Shown here: positions 8,681-18,272 of the stretch, piece by piece
How the letters are laid out: the number at the start of each line of letters is the position of its first letter
How positions within the stretch are numbered: the stretch's first letter is position 1
Source of the DNA: Saprospiraceae bacterium
GTDB lineage: Bacteria; Bacteroidota; Bacteroidia; Chitinophagales; Saprospiraceae
Assembly (NCBI GenBank): GCA_016710265.1
Contig: JADJJL010000001.1
Coordinates: 248,001-312,000, forward strand
Length of the DNA: 64,000 nt
Reading direction: 5' to 3'
The notes under the pieces: generated by a model
What the model was told of the DNA's origin: nothing
Seen by the model: only the letters and a program-made list of their open reading frames with translations
Databases searched by the model: none
Made by a program: the position numbers and the translations under genes

Positions 8681-10447
8681 ATGAAATTGACGACAGAACA
8701 ATACAACATCATCAATTCAACAGGAGATATTAAGATCAATGCAGTTGCCGGATCAGGAAAAACCACCACGGTCATTGAATACGCCAGGGCCAGACCAGCA
8801 TCCAGCAAAATTCTATATTTAGCATTCAATAAATCTGTCAAACTTGAAGCTGCCAAAAAATTTACTGACCTAGGATTATCCAATGTAAAAGTAGAAACAG
8901 CCCATTCCTTAGCTTATCGTCACATTGTTTTCCAAAACAAATACAAGGTTAAACCACAGGGTTATAAGACCAATGAAATTGCAGAACTTCTAAATTTAAA
9001 AGGCAATGATGAAAAACATACTGAGTATGTGATTGCCAATCACATCAACAAATTCATTGCCTATTTCTGCAACAGTGATAAACAAAAGGTGCAGGATTTA
9101 AACTACCTGGATACAGTAACGGACCCTAAGGCCAAAACATTTGTTTCATCTTATTACGAATACATTGTTTCTCAGTCACGGCTGCTGCTGAGTAAAATGA
9201 ACAAAGGCGAAATTGAAATAACCCATGACTTTTATCTAAAGAAATTTCAACTTTTAAACCCCATACTCCCCTACGACTATATACTATTTGACGAAGGGCA
9301 AGACGCATCTGCTGCCATGCTAGATGTATTTCTTAATCAAAAAGCCTGCAAAGTGATTGTTGGAGATACGCATCAACAAATATACGGATGGAGGTATGCG
9401 GTAAATTCAATGGAAAAGCAAAAGTTCCAAACATATCATCTTTCCACCAGTTTTAGGTTTGATCAAGACATTGCAAATCTAGCCATGGAAGTATTAAAAT
9501 TTAAAAAACATCTTGATCTCGATCATAAGCTTTCAATGACAGGCAAAGGAAATAACAAGGAAATAAAAACAAAAGCAATACTTGCCAGAACCAATCTTGG
9601 TCTGTTGCTAAAAGCAATAGAATTTACAACTGAAAAGAAAAATGTAAAACATATCTACTTTGAAGGCAATATCAATTCATACACCTATGCAGATGAAGGC
9701 GCTTCCCTCTATGATGTGCTAAACTTATACAACCAAAAAAACATTATGATAAAAGACAATCTCATCAAAGCTATGAAAGACCTTGATGAGTTGGAAGACT
9801 ATATAGAAAAAACGGAAGATGTTCAACTCTCCATGATGGTAGAAATTGTGAAGGAATATGGTAATAAAATTCCGGGTATTATTAAATCCATTAAAGAAAA
9901 ACATGTGGACAACGACGAAAAAGAAAAAGCGGAAATGATTTTCTCGACAGTTCATCGTTGCAAAGGCATGGAATATGACTCCATTCAACTCGTCAACGAT
10001 TTTATTTCTGAAGAAAAATTAGAAAAACTTAAATTGGATAAAAAATCCGAAGAAATCAACTATACAAAACTAAATGAAGAAATCAATCTACTTTATGTGG
10101 CCATTACCCGTACTAAAAATAGTATCCTTATTCCTGAGACTCTAATGCCCCACGATTTTCCAAAATCAGCGGTAATCCATCTTCTAAAAGTGGAAAGTAA
10201 AGAAGAAAAAGCATCATTGAGATCCACCACCATGTCTAGCTATCGTGTAAAGAAAGATGATCATAAATCAGAAAAGGTTTATACGGTAGATCAACCTAGA
10301 ATTAAACACAAGGATGCCTATAAACCTTGGACCGCAAAACTTGATGATGAACTCACCATCATGTTTTGTAAAGGCGCTAGCATTAAAGACATGGCCCTAC
10401 ATTTTGGCCGAACCCGGGGTGCGATAGATTCAAGAATAAAAAATTAG
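8681..10447 (+). CDS. UvrD-like superfamily 1 DNA helicase
   Basis: A 588-residue SF1A helicase. Motif I (Walker A, GSGKT) is at residues 24-28. Motif II, a D-E-x-Q-D box in ILFDEGQDAS, is at about 204-208. Motif III is in GDTHQQIYGWR (about 228-238), motif IV-like SFRF follows, and motif V (TVHRCKGMEYD) and motif VI (LLYVAITRTKN, about 470) close the second RecA domain. It resembles the short FBH1/UvrD-like helicases of Bacteroidota. The last 45 residues (PWTAKLDDELTIMF ... GRTRGAIDSRI) form a SANT/Myb-like helix-turn-helix that could guide the enzyme to DNA. It translocates on single-stranded DNA and probably acts in repair or recombination. A 5' copy lies at 6895. Confidence 0.88.
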   Translation: MKLTTEQYNIINSTGDIKINAVAGSGKTTTVIEYARARPASSKILYLAFNKSVKLEAAKKFTDLGLSNVKVETAHSLAYRHIVFQNKYKVKPQGYKTNEIAELLNLKGNDEKHTEYVIANHINKFIAYFCNSDKQKVQDLNYLDTVTDPKAKTFVSSYYEYIVSQSRLLLSKMNKGEIEITHDFYLKKFQLLNPILPYDYILFDEGQDASAAMLDVFLNQKACKVIVGDTHQQIYGWRYAVNSMEKQKFQTYHLSTSFRFDQDIANLAMEVLKFKKHLDLDHKLSMTGKGNNKEIKTKAILARTNLGLLLKAIEFTTEKKNVKHIYFEGNINSYTYADEGASLYDVLNLYNQKNIMIKDNLIKAMKDLDELEDYIEKTEDVQLSMMVEIVKEYGNKIPGIIKSIKEKHVDNDEKEKAEMIFSTVHRCKGMEYDSIQLVNDFISEEKLEKLKLDKKSEEINYTKLNEEINLLYVAITRTKNSILIPETLMPHDFPKSAVIHLLKVESKEEKASLRSTTMSSYRVKKDDHKSEKVYTVDQPRIKHKDAYKPWTAKLDDELTIMFCKGASIKDMALHFGRTRGAIDSRIKN

Positions 10448-10510
10448 AGCTAAGGGAATTATATGATTAAAATTAAATAATATAAATATTCTCAGGAAGT
10501 TAATCCTAAA

Positions 10511-11917
10511 ATGCAAAAAGTAAAATTCACTCTATTCTTCAATTTCATACTATACTCCATCATGGGCTTGGCTCAATCTGATGGAGTAAATTTTAAAATA
10601 TTTCCCATCCATGAATTAAAAGAAGATTTCAATTTTTGGCGAGAAAGAATTGAAAAAAAGCATCCCCTCTTATACTTATATCAGCCCAAAAGAAAAATAG
10701 ACCGCTGCTTTGACAGTCTCTATCAAGAGATCAATCGTCCAATGACAGAAATAGAGTTTATAAATTTGCTTACACCTGCAACTGCTCTCATCCAGGACGG
10801 ACACAATCATATTACACCAAGCGAAACTGCACTCGACCAAATAAGAAAATATAAATACTTACTTCCCTTAGAACTAAAATTTATAAATGAAAGACTTTTT
10901 GTTATTCAAGATTTAAGCAGTTCTGAAGAATCATTGACAGGTTTAGACATTACTTCTATCAATTCTGTTAGCAGCCAAGAGATGTTTCTTAAATTTTTAT
11001 CCAATATGGCAAGGGACGGAAACAATTATCAATATCCTATAGCAAATATAAATAAATCATTCCGTTATTACTTTCATACCCATTTTGGATTCACCAATGG
11101 GTATTTAATTACTTATCGAAATAAAGAAAACAAAGAGAAAACATGTTCTATTCAAGGAAAAAGTTTGGATTCAATACAAAAGGGAAAATTATTAAGATAC
11201 CCAAAAGCAGAAGATACAAAGGCATCTGGCTTAAAATTCAATATAATTGATTCGATTCAAACCGCTGTTTTAAGTATCAAAACTTTTAGCCCTCTAACAA
11301 GCAATAGACGTTTTAAAAAGGAAATTACAAACTACTTTAAGGAAATAAAAATTAAGAAAATAGCCAATTTAATCATTGATTTACGGGATAATGGAGGCGG
11401 AAATCCAAACCTAGTTAAATTCATTCTCCAACATTTATTTGACCATCCCTTTGAACAGGCCACGGAATGCAGAGTGGTCAAACATCGCCTTAAAGAAAAT
11501 TTCTCTGAACGTACAAAAAAAAGATGGTATCCGTGGTATGGAATTGGAACTTTCAAACCTAAGAAAAATAATTTTAAAGGAAATATATTTGTATTGGTGA
11601 ATGAAGGTACATTTTCAGCTGGTGTGATTTTTGCAAGTGTGTTAAAGAAGTACAATAGAGCTGTTTTTATTGGAAATGAAACTGGTGGAAATCCCATAAT
11701 CATGGCTGGTTACCTAATAAATACTTCCTGGAAATTACCCAATACCAAAATTCAAATTAGCCCTGGCACCTTGTGTACAATTTATGATGATTTAAATTTA
11801 AATCAAGGAAGAGGGCTTGTCCCAAAATATTTGATCAATACCACAGCAGTAGACCTAATTTCGAACAATGACAGAACTCTCGATTATACCATAAAATTGA
11901 TCTGTGAGTCAAAATAG
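10511..11917 (+). CDS. S41 family (C-terminal-processing type) serine peptidase
   Basis: A 468-residue exported protein with signal peptide (residues 1-22, ending GLAQ). The catalytic S41 core is in the C-terminal half: IANLIIDLRDNGGGNP (about 285-300), the nucleophile Ser369 in NEGTFSAGV, and FIGNETGGNP with a downstream LPNTKIQISPG segment. No PDZ domain is obvious, placing it near the tricorn-core/peptidase-like S41 proteins common in Bacteroidota rather than classical CtpA. Periplasmic proteolysis is expected, with the natural substrate unknown. The gene converges with the LytTR regulator gene 57 bases downstream. Confidence 0.85.
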   Translation: MQKVKFTLFFNFILYSIMGLAQSDGVNFKIFPIHELKEDFNFWRERIEKKHPLLYLYQPKRKIDRCFDSLYQEINRPMTEIEFINLLTPATALIQDGHNHITPSETALDQIRKYKYLLPLELKFINERLFVIQDLSSSEESLTGLDITSINSVSSQEMFLKFLSNMARDGNNYQYPIANINKSFRYYFHTHFGFTNGYLITYRNKENKEKTCSIQGKSLDSIQKGKLLRYPKAEDTKASGLKFNIIDSIQTAVLSIKTFSPLTSNRRFKKEITNYFKEIKIKKIANLIIDLRDNGGGNPNLVKFILQHLFDHPFEQATECRVVKHRLKENFSERTKKRWYPWYGIGTFKPKKNNFKGNIFVLVNEGTFSAGVIFASVLKKYNRAVFIGNETGGNPIIMAGYLINTSWKLPNTKIQISPGTLCTIYDDLNLNQGRGLVPKYLINTTAVDLISNNDRTLDYTIKLICESK

Positions 11918-11974
11918 AAATATCTACAGCAGTAGCCTTCTAACTGATATCCAGTAGTTGACAAAAATATGGAC

Positions 11975-12715
11975 TTAGGTCTTTAAAAGTTCCAAAAACT
12001 CCAACTTTTTTCTTCTTGAGACTTCGACCATCTGGCCATGGCCAAGATCCACAAATCCTCCTTCTCCCTTGATATATTTTTTAATAAATTTTAGGTTGAT
12101 CAAATGAGAATGATGACATCTGAAGAAAATCTGTGCAGGTAGTAATTCTTCATATTCTTTAAGGGTTCTGGAGGAAACCAACTTAGTTTCATTGTCAAAA
12201 TAAATGACAGTATAGTTGCTGCTGGCTTCCAAATGAACGATCGTATTTAAATCAAAAAACAAAATTCCCTCAGAAGAGGGAATGGCTATTTTTTGCAGCG
12301 TAGGCAGGACATGTAGATTGTGCTTTATATTCTGAATACGCTCACCATTGATGAAGGTATTCTCTGACATTTGTATTTTCTCAACTGCAGATTTAAGTTC
12401 ATCTTTGTCGATTGGTTTAAGAAGATAATCACAGGCATTTAATTTGATCGCTTTAATCGCGTATTGGTCATACGCGGTTGTAAAAACGACCTTAAAATCT
12501 ATTTTTTCAAATTTCTCCAACATATCTATTCCACTCATGATTGGCATTTCGATATCTAGAAATATAAGATCCGGTCTTAATTGATTAATTCTTTCAAATC
12601 CTTCCTCGCCATTCTTTGCGGTTCCTATTATTTCTACATTACTACAATATTCTTGCAATGCCCATGTGAGTGTCTTGACACAATGCTGCTCATCATCAAT
12701 TATAAGTACTTTCAT
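11975..12715 (-). CDS. LytTR family response regulator
   Basis: A 246-residue cytosolic regulator. The receiver domain has the acidic pair D7-D8, phospho-acceptor Asp54 in LIFLDIEMP, a conserved T in VFTTAYDQYA and Lys in LLKPIDK. The LytTR DNA-binding domain occupies about 140-246 (IVHLEASSNYTVIYF, RTLKEYEELLP, CHHSHLINLKFIKKY). It lies 68 bases downstream of, and co-oriented with, the propeller sensor kinase gene, so the two form a LytS/LytR-style two-component pair. Targets are unknown; the nearby secreted proteins are candidates. Confidence 0.92.
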   Translation of the reverse strand: MKVLIIDDEQHCVKTLTWALQEYCSNVEIIGTAKNGEEGFERINQLRPDLIFLDIEMPIMSGIDMLEKFEKIDFKVVFTTAYDQYAIKAIKLNACDYLLKPIDKDELKSAVEKIQMSENTFINGERIQNIKHNLHVLPTLQKIAIPSSEGILFFDLNTIVHLEASSNYTVIYFDNETKLVSSRTLKEYEELLPAQIFFRCHHSHLINLKFIKKYIKGEGGFVDLGHGQMVEVSRRKKLEFLELLKT

Positions 12716-12783
12716 TTTGCAAACTTTTATTTCTATAAAGCACGTTCGATTTTAATTCAATAAAATGTTTAATTCATCCTACA

Positions 12784-15700
12784 TTAGGAAATCTTAAGGA
12801 TAATCATTACTTTGGTACCAAGCACTTTTCCTGTTCCATTCACGATATCTGATACGACTACAGAATTAGTGCTGTGGTGGTTTTTAATTCGATTATAAGT
12901 AATTTGCATTCCGTATGAATTGGATTTAATATTTTCTTAGATTTTAATTCACTTGCCTTTTGCCTTCCTACCCCATTGTCTTGAATGATGAAGCATATTT
13001 GATCATCTACTTGATTAATTTGAATAGTAATGGAACCCTTGCCTTCTTGATGCATCAGTCCATGCCAGATGGCGTTCTCAATATAAGGTTGCAAAATGAG
13101 TGGAGGGACTTCTATCTGATCTAGATCCATGGTTTCATCTAAGACTATTTCAAAATCAAAGGATTGATCAAATCTATTTTTCTCCATCATAACATAGAGC
13201 TTAAGTGCTTCCAACTCTTTGGTTAGAGAGATGAGATCACTGTGCGAATGGTCCAATATCATCCGTATCAATTTTGAGAATTTGGTCAAGTAGTCGCTGG
13301 CGAGATGCGTTTGATTTTCAACTATAAATCCATTGATACTATTAAGGGCATTAAAAATAAAATGTGGATTCATTTGAGAGCGCAGGTTTTGCATTTCCAA
13401 ATGAATCATTCTGTGCTCATACTCCGTTTTTAATTTATTTTTATCATTCTCAATCGTTAATCTCCATCGATAAAATAGGTAAAATAAAGAAATAACTACC
13501 ATTCCTATGAGTACTTTGAACCACCAGCTTTGGTACCAATAAGCTTCTATCTTTATGTTCAATTTTACGATGTCCGTCTCAGCCCCAGAAAAATTGCTGA
13601 TCCCCTTCATCAAAATTTGATAATTTCCATGTGACAAATTTGGAATCAATATTGTTCCTTCTTTCGTTTCAGACCAGGTCTCAGAATCAGCGAATTTAAA
13701 CTGATAGTCATGGCTGTGTTGTATACTATAATCTGGTACTGCAAATTCTACTTGAATGGTAGATAATCCAGCCGGTAAATTTAACTGATAGTTGCTATGT
13801 GAAAAACTAGGTATTTTTACTTCGTTGTTTACACTAATTTTGGAAACGATGACCTTAACTGAACGAAGGTGACTTGAAATACTGTCAGGATTAAGTTTAT
13901 ACAAAACTCCTGGCCCTCCAAGGTAGATCGATCCGTCCTTGCCTACATGAACTGAAGATATCTCCACATCAGATATTAGGCCTGATTCAAAATTCAACTT
14001 GAGCATACGTTGTTTCTCTTGATCCCATGACCAATATCCTTTAGAATTGGCAAACCAAACGTGGTTGGATGGATCTATTACCACTCTAAAAGCTGTACCC
14101 ATTTCTGGGTAATTTTCAAATTCTGAAATGATTTTATTCTTTCCAAAGTCATAACTGCAAATACCTTTATTGTTGCACAACCACAAAATATTGTTTTGGT
14201 CTTCAGCTACCCCAATGATGTATAATTGATTTAATACTGGATGATCTTTCAGTATGAATTTACCCAAATGCTCATCAAATATATAGATTCCTGATGCTGT
14301 AGTAGCAACTATGACATTTTGACTGGTTTTAAATAAATAATTTAAAGTCAAAAATTTTTGATCAACATCAAATTCAATTTTTTTTACAAAAGAATTGGTT
14401 TTAGGATTGAAAAGATAAATAGCCCTATTCAATGATCTGATAAACCAAGTGCTGTCATTTAAAGGAATGATGTTCCGCAGTTTTACTTCGGCATGCTCTG
14501 GTGTAAATATATGCTTCCGTGCATCAGTTGTATTATCGATCAAAAACATTCCAAGATCATTCGTTGCGTACATCATATTCCCAACTAATTTGAAATCGTA
14601 AGCATCTGCAATTTCATCAAATTTTATAAATGTTTTTGACTTTAAATGATCCGAATTCCTTTATTAGATTCCAGTTTTTATCATATTTGAAAACTCCATG
14701 GCTATATCTTTTAGCGAGCCAGAAATGCTCAGTAGTCTCGTAGATTGAATTCACACTTCCAAGACCTTGGGTTGGATCTGTCTTTGTCGAAATAATAGGA
14801 ATTGATCTAATTTTTCCTAACAAATGACTGGCAATTAAAATCCCCTTTGTTGAAGTCCCTATCCATAAATTACCTGCATCGTCTACATAGAGAGAAAGTA
14901 TATTTGAATTGAGATCATAAATTTTATAGTTCATGGTAGATTTGTCGATCATAATTAGCCCATTCTCCTTGTAAGAATACCTTCCAACGATATATTCATG
15001 TTTGCCAATTTTCCATTCCCCGACAGCACCGGTAATTACTCCTGAATGTTCTTGGCTTAATACTTGCCGAATACTATCCACTTTTGAATCCAGAAAGAAT
15101 AGTCCACTTTTCCATGTAGATATCCATCCATCATTTTGTTGGTCAACGTAAAAATTAACTGGACTTTGTTTTTCCGGAAGTTGGTAATATTTAATTTCTT
15201 TTTGTTGTGAAGAAATTTTATGAATTCTAAATTTAGAGGTCAGAAATAGATTGTCCCTTTGATTTGTAGTTACATAGATATATTGGCTGACAATTTCATC
15301 ATTGACTTTATAGGAATTTAAAGGAATATTAAAACGAGATATGGTAGTGTCTACAATTGTGAAAACGCCTTCAGTTGAAGCAAATAGAATGCCTTTTCTA
15401 AATCTGACCATTTGATGCACATCCTTAAACTGGCTAAAGTAATGTGAGGAGTAATTGTTTAATGAAATTTTTGTTAACCCAATACGATCACTAATCCATA
15501 GATTATTGTATTCATCTTTTACCATGGTAAATATACCATTCATATTCAATTTTATGGCACTCGTTTCTCCATGAAAATAATTGGTTATTTTATTGCCATC
15601 ATAGCTATTGAGTCCGTTTGAAGTCCCAATCCACATTTGACCATCGTCGGCTTGGGTAATTGCCCTAACATCATTTGATGTTAATCCGTCTTTGGTCGTG

Positions 15701-15840
15701 AGGGATCTAAAACTGAGGTTGGGAAAATCAGTTTGACAAAAACAAAAATTTGAAAATAAATAGCACGAGAATAAAATAGTGATTAAACCTTTAAATGATG
15801 CATTTTTAATACTAAAATAAAATTGAATCTTTTTAATCAC
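12784..15840 (-). CDS. propeller/Y_Y_Y sensor histidine kinase (two frameshifts)
   Basis: Reconstructed single gene of about 1,018 codons. Order: signal peptide (ends FCFCQ), Reg_prop propeller blades such as GQMWIGTSNGL and GNLWIGTSTKG, Y_Y_Y domain (VPDYSIQHSHDYQFKF region), one membrane helix (WWFKVLIGMVVISLFYLFY), then a His_kinase domain with phospho-acceptor His in MNPHFIFNALNS and HATPase motifs PYIENAIWHG and DNGVGR. The frame breaks near 14625 in an AAAA run and again near 12928, after which the next frame supplies the expected SYGMQITYNRI and GTKVMIILKIS ending at 12784. The residues on both sides of each break fit, so homopolymer sequence errors are likely. It senses an extracytoplasmic signal and pairs with the LytTR regulator. 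Confidence 0.85.
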
Positions 15841-15917
15841 ACCAACACATTGTCTTTAACTTGGAAATTTCTAAAATAAAATTGTTTTACTAAAAATAAT
15901 ATACAACTTTATAAGCC

Positions 15918-15925
15918 CAAAGTTA
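15918..15925 (-). promoter_or_regulatory. -7 element TAACTTTG upstream of sensor kinase
   Basis: CAAAGTTA on the plus strand reads TAaCTTTG on the minus strand, a perfect Bacteroidota -7 element, 77 bases before the kinase start codon. No -33 TTG at ideal spacing was identified, so the assignment rests on the -7 box alone. Confidence 0.4.
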
Positions 15926-16009
15926 TAATTTATATTCACATAGTAGCTCATTGATTCATTGATTGAACAAATATTTTCTCTTTGAAGTATAAGTATAATT
16001 ATCAGGAAA

Positions 16010-17395
16010 TCATAACTTTGTCATTTTTCCGCTTGATAAAACTTCACTTTGATCATTTAATTTATAAAAATAAATGCCAGCCGATAAGTCATTGATATCT
16101 ATGTTTAAAATAGTTGAATGAAGTAAGAATTGTTTCACTTTTTGACCAAGAATATCATAGATTGTGAAGCTCAAGTTATTGCGAATTGAAAATTCCTGAG
16201 ACAGGCTGATCATTAATTTATCCTTTACGGGATTGGGAAATACTTCGACAAGATCATTTAATTTTTCGTTTTCCTCTTTTGTAGAGGTAAAACTTCCCAT
16301 CCATTTATAGATACCTCCTAAATCAGGTCCAATCACAGATCCTCCTGCAAAGCCTATAGTAGGCGAAAGAAATCGGATCACTGGAATGGCTGGAGTGAAT
16401 GATGATTGCTTCCAGCTTTCTCCCTGATCATGTGTGACTAAAAACCTACTAGTATTGCTGCTGGTCAACCAACCCTCATTGATAATGTAACTAGCTTTGG
16501 TACCTGGAATAAATTCTATGTCTGCAGCTCTTGGAATGGCAGGGATTTGGATTTTTGTCCAAGTTTCACCACCATCTGTGGTCCTCACCGCCTGACTAGG
16601 AAGATAAGTGGTGGCTATTCCATTTCGAGAATCTTGAAAAGCTAAAGAAGCAAGTCCAGGGCTATCACTGTTGCCACTGATTCCAGTGCCAAAGGCTTGC
16701 CAGCTTTCACCCCGATCGGTGGTTCTAAAAACCCTGGAAGCCCTAGTACCGAACCACAGTGTATCGCCTTTGGCTTCATAGCGATTATCGCCATAGACCC
16801 ATACACCTTCTCTGTCCATAGGCACGGGAAGAGAGGAAGCAGGAATTCGTTCCCAGTTTTCGCCTCCATTGTTGGTTCGATAGATTTGCAATGAATCGAT
16901 GGCAGGAATGTCGGTACCCGGACTACCAAATCCTAGGCCTTCATTTTCATTAAAAAAATGCATGGCTGCAAATGCCCCACCTTCCTTATTAAATTCACCA
17001 CTCTGCTCCTGCCAGGTAATGCCACCATTGATGGTTTTAAATATTTTTATGCGATCCTGTTGAGGTGATTTAATCATTAGCACCCAAGCAGTTTGAGCAT
17101 CCAATGCAAAGATAGAACCTGGATAATAATCACCTATTGTATCTGGTAATGAGCCTGAAATCCAAGTGACGCCTCCGTCCACACTTCGTGTAAAATCGTA
17201 AGAAATACCAGTGGTATAATCTGTAGCTACCGCCCAAATGACCAGTTCATTGACTGCTGAGATACTAAAAATATCCCTTGGGCTGTTCGTAATCCCTGAT
17301 CCCAGACTTTTCCATTGTGCATTAGATAAGGTAGGTAAAATGAGTAATAGTGTGTAGACTATTATTTGAATTTTATGGACGAAGGTAATTTTCAT
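16010..17395 (-). CDS. secreted Asp-box repeat protein with T9SS sorting domain
   Basis: From the ATG at 17395 the product has 461 residues with a signal peptide ending LSNAQ. It carries at least six sialidase-type Asp-box-like repeats (for example SVDGGVTW, TINGGITW, TNNGGENW, TTDRGESW, TTDGGETW, THDQGESW), forming a sortilin/Ycf48-like propeller. The last 80 residues are a T9SS type A sorting domain (VFPNPVKDKLMISL ... SAGIYFYKL ... GKMTKL). It should be exported through type IX secretion and anchored to or released from the cell surface. Specific function unknown; binding of glycans or proteins is possible. The longer in-frame ATG at 17437 precedes the signal peptide and is less likely. 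Confidence 0.85.
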   Translation of the reverse strand: MKITFVHKIQIIVYTLLLILPTLSNAQWKSLGSGITNSPRDIFSISAVNELVIWAVATDYTTGISYDFTRSVDGGVTWISGSLPDTIGDYYPGSIFALDAQTAWVLMIKSPQQDRIKIFKTINGGITWQEQSGEFNKEGGAFAAMHFFNENEGLGFGSPGTDIPAIDSLQIYRTNNGGENWERIPASSLPVPMDREGVWVYGDNRYEAKGDTLWFGTRASRVFRTTDRGESWQAFGTGISGNSDSPGLASLAFQDSRNGIATTYLPSQAVRTTDGGETWTKIQIPAIPRAADIEFIPGTKASYIINEGWLTSSNTSRFLVTHDQGESWKQSSFTPAIPVIRFLSPTIGFAGGSVIGPDLGGIYKWMGSFTSTKEENEKLNDLVEVFPNPVKDKLMISLSQEFSIRNNLSFTIYDILGQKVKQFLLHSTILNIDINDLSAGIYFYKLNDQSEVLSSGKMTKL

Positions 17396-17483
17396 ATTCA
17401 TTATTTTAAAATGTATTGATGTTTTTAAATTTTTCATTTGATGCTAATTGTAAATATTTCCTTTAGTCTAGTGTAAAATTTTA

Positions 17484-17951
17484 TTAATTTTTAAGATCTT
17501 TTGTTTTAATATTATTTGGTTGGATTTTTGAAACATAATTTTTGTTGCTGTCCTCGGTGGCATAATAAGCAGGACCTAAACCAAATATTTTAATCATTCC
17601 ATTTTTTTGCTTCTGATGGGTTTCCTCAGAAAATGTGGATAGCTCATCCAGGATAAAAAGAGGTGATTTTTGTTTAACATACAGTATGGTGCCAGGATGC
17701 ATTTCTAATGAATGAATGGTAACATTCCCCTTTTCAATAACAGGATAGACAAAAGTGCTCGTTCGTGTATTCGGTATGATGACCTTGTTAAATTCATTGG
17801 GAACTTTAAACTTGCTCCAATTTTTATGGCAATGCCAATCGTCTTCTCGCCCGGGGCTACCTCCGATCCAGATATTTTGAATTTGGCTGTAAGTATATGG
17901 CAAGAAAAGAATAGAATGAAGAAGAAACATAAATACTTTAAGTTGGAACAT
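17484..17951 (-). CDS. small secreted protein, WIGG/NWS-type domain
   Basis: A 155-residue exported protein with signal peptide (ends TYSQ). The mature part starts with NIWIGGSPGREDDWHCHKNWS, a W-x-G-G ... W ... NW pattern seen at the start of beta-sandwich or beta-helix modules of Bacteroidota surface proteins, followed by short beta strands (KVIIPNT, NVTIHSLEM, GTILYVKQ). It looks like a single domain from a larger protein family and lacks a T9SS sorting domain. It lies upstream of, and in the same direction as, the Asp-box protein, so the two may be co-transcribed. Function unknown. Confidence 0.6.
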   Translation of the reverse strand: MFQLKVFMFLLHSILFLPYTYSQIQNIWIGGSPGREDDWHCHKNWSKFKVPNEFNKVIIPNTRTSTFVYPVIEKGNVTIHSLEMHPGTILYVKQKSPLFILDELSTFSEETHQKQKNGMIKIFGLGPAYYATEDSNKNYVSKIQPNNIKTKDLKN

Positions 17952-18200
17952 GATTTTTAATTTTTATTTTGAAAAAATTGATTATTTAAAAAATAATCGG
18001 CTTGTCAGCCAATCAGTCATACCTGCTGTTTAAACTGTACTTTCAAAATATTACCACAAATGTGACCACAATGGAAAGATCTTATGGCTGCAAATGATCA
18101 ATCGGCTAGTCTGGTTGAGTAGTCGGCAGAAGAAAAGATGTATTGGCCTCAGAGGAGAACTTATTCGATCCAAAAAGCAATAACGACTAAAGTATGATTC

Positions 18201-18229
18201 TTTGACTGATTAGAAAAAAACTACATTTG
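18201..18229 (+). promoter_or_regulatory. promoter of beta-lactamase-like gene
   Basis: TTTG at 18201-18204 and a perfect TAcaTTTG at 18222-18229, 17 bases apart, match the Bacteroidota consensus. Transcription should start near 18236, which excludes the in-frame ATG at 18234 and supports ATG 18273 as the start. Confidence 0.65.
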
Positions 18230-18272
18230 TCTAATGAATATTGAAACAAGTACAATTTTACCAAATTTGGCC

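Noticed and set aside
15841..16009. Small gene between kinase and Asp-box protein
   Set aside because: Only AT-rich sequence with a -7 box; no supported frame.
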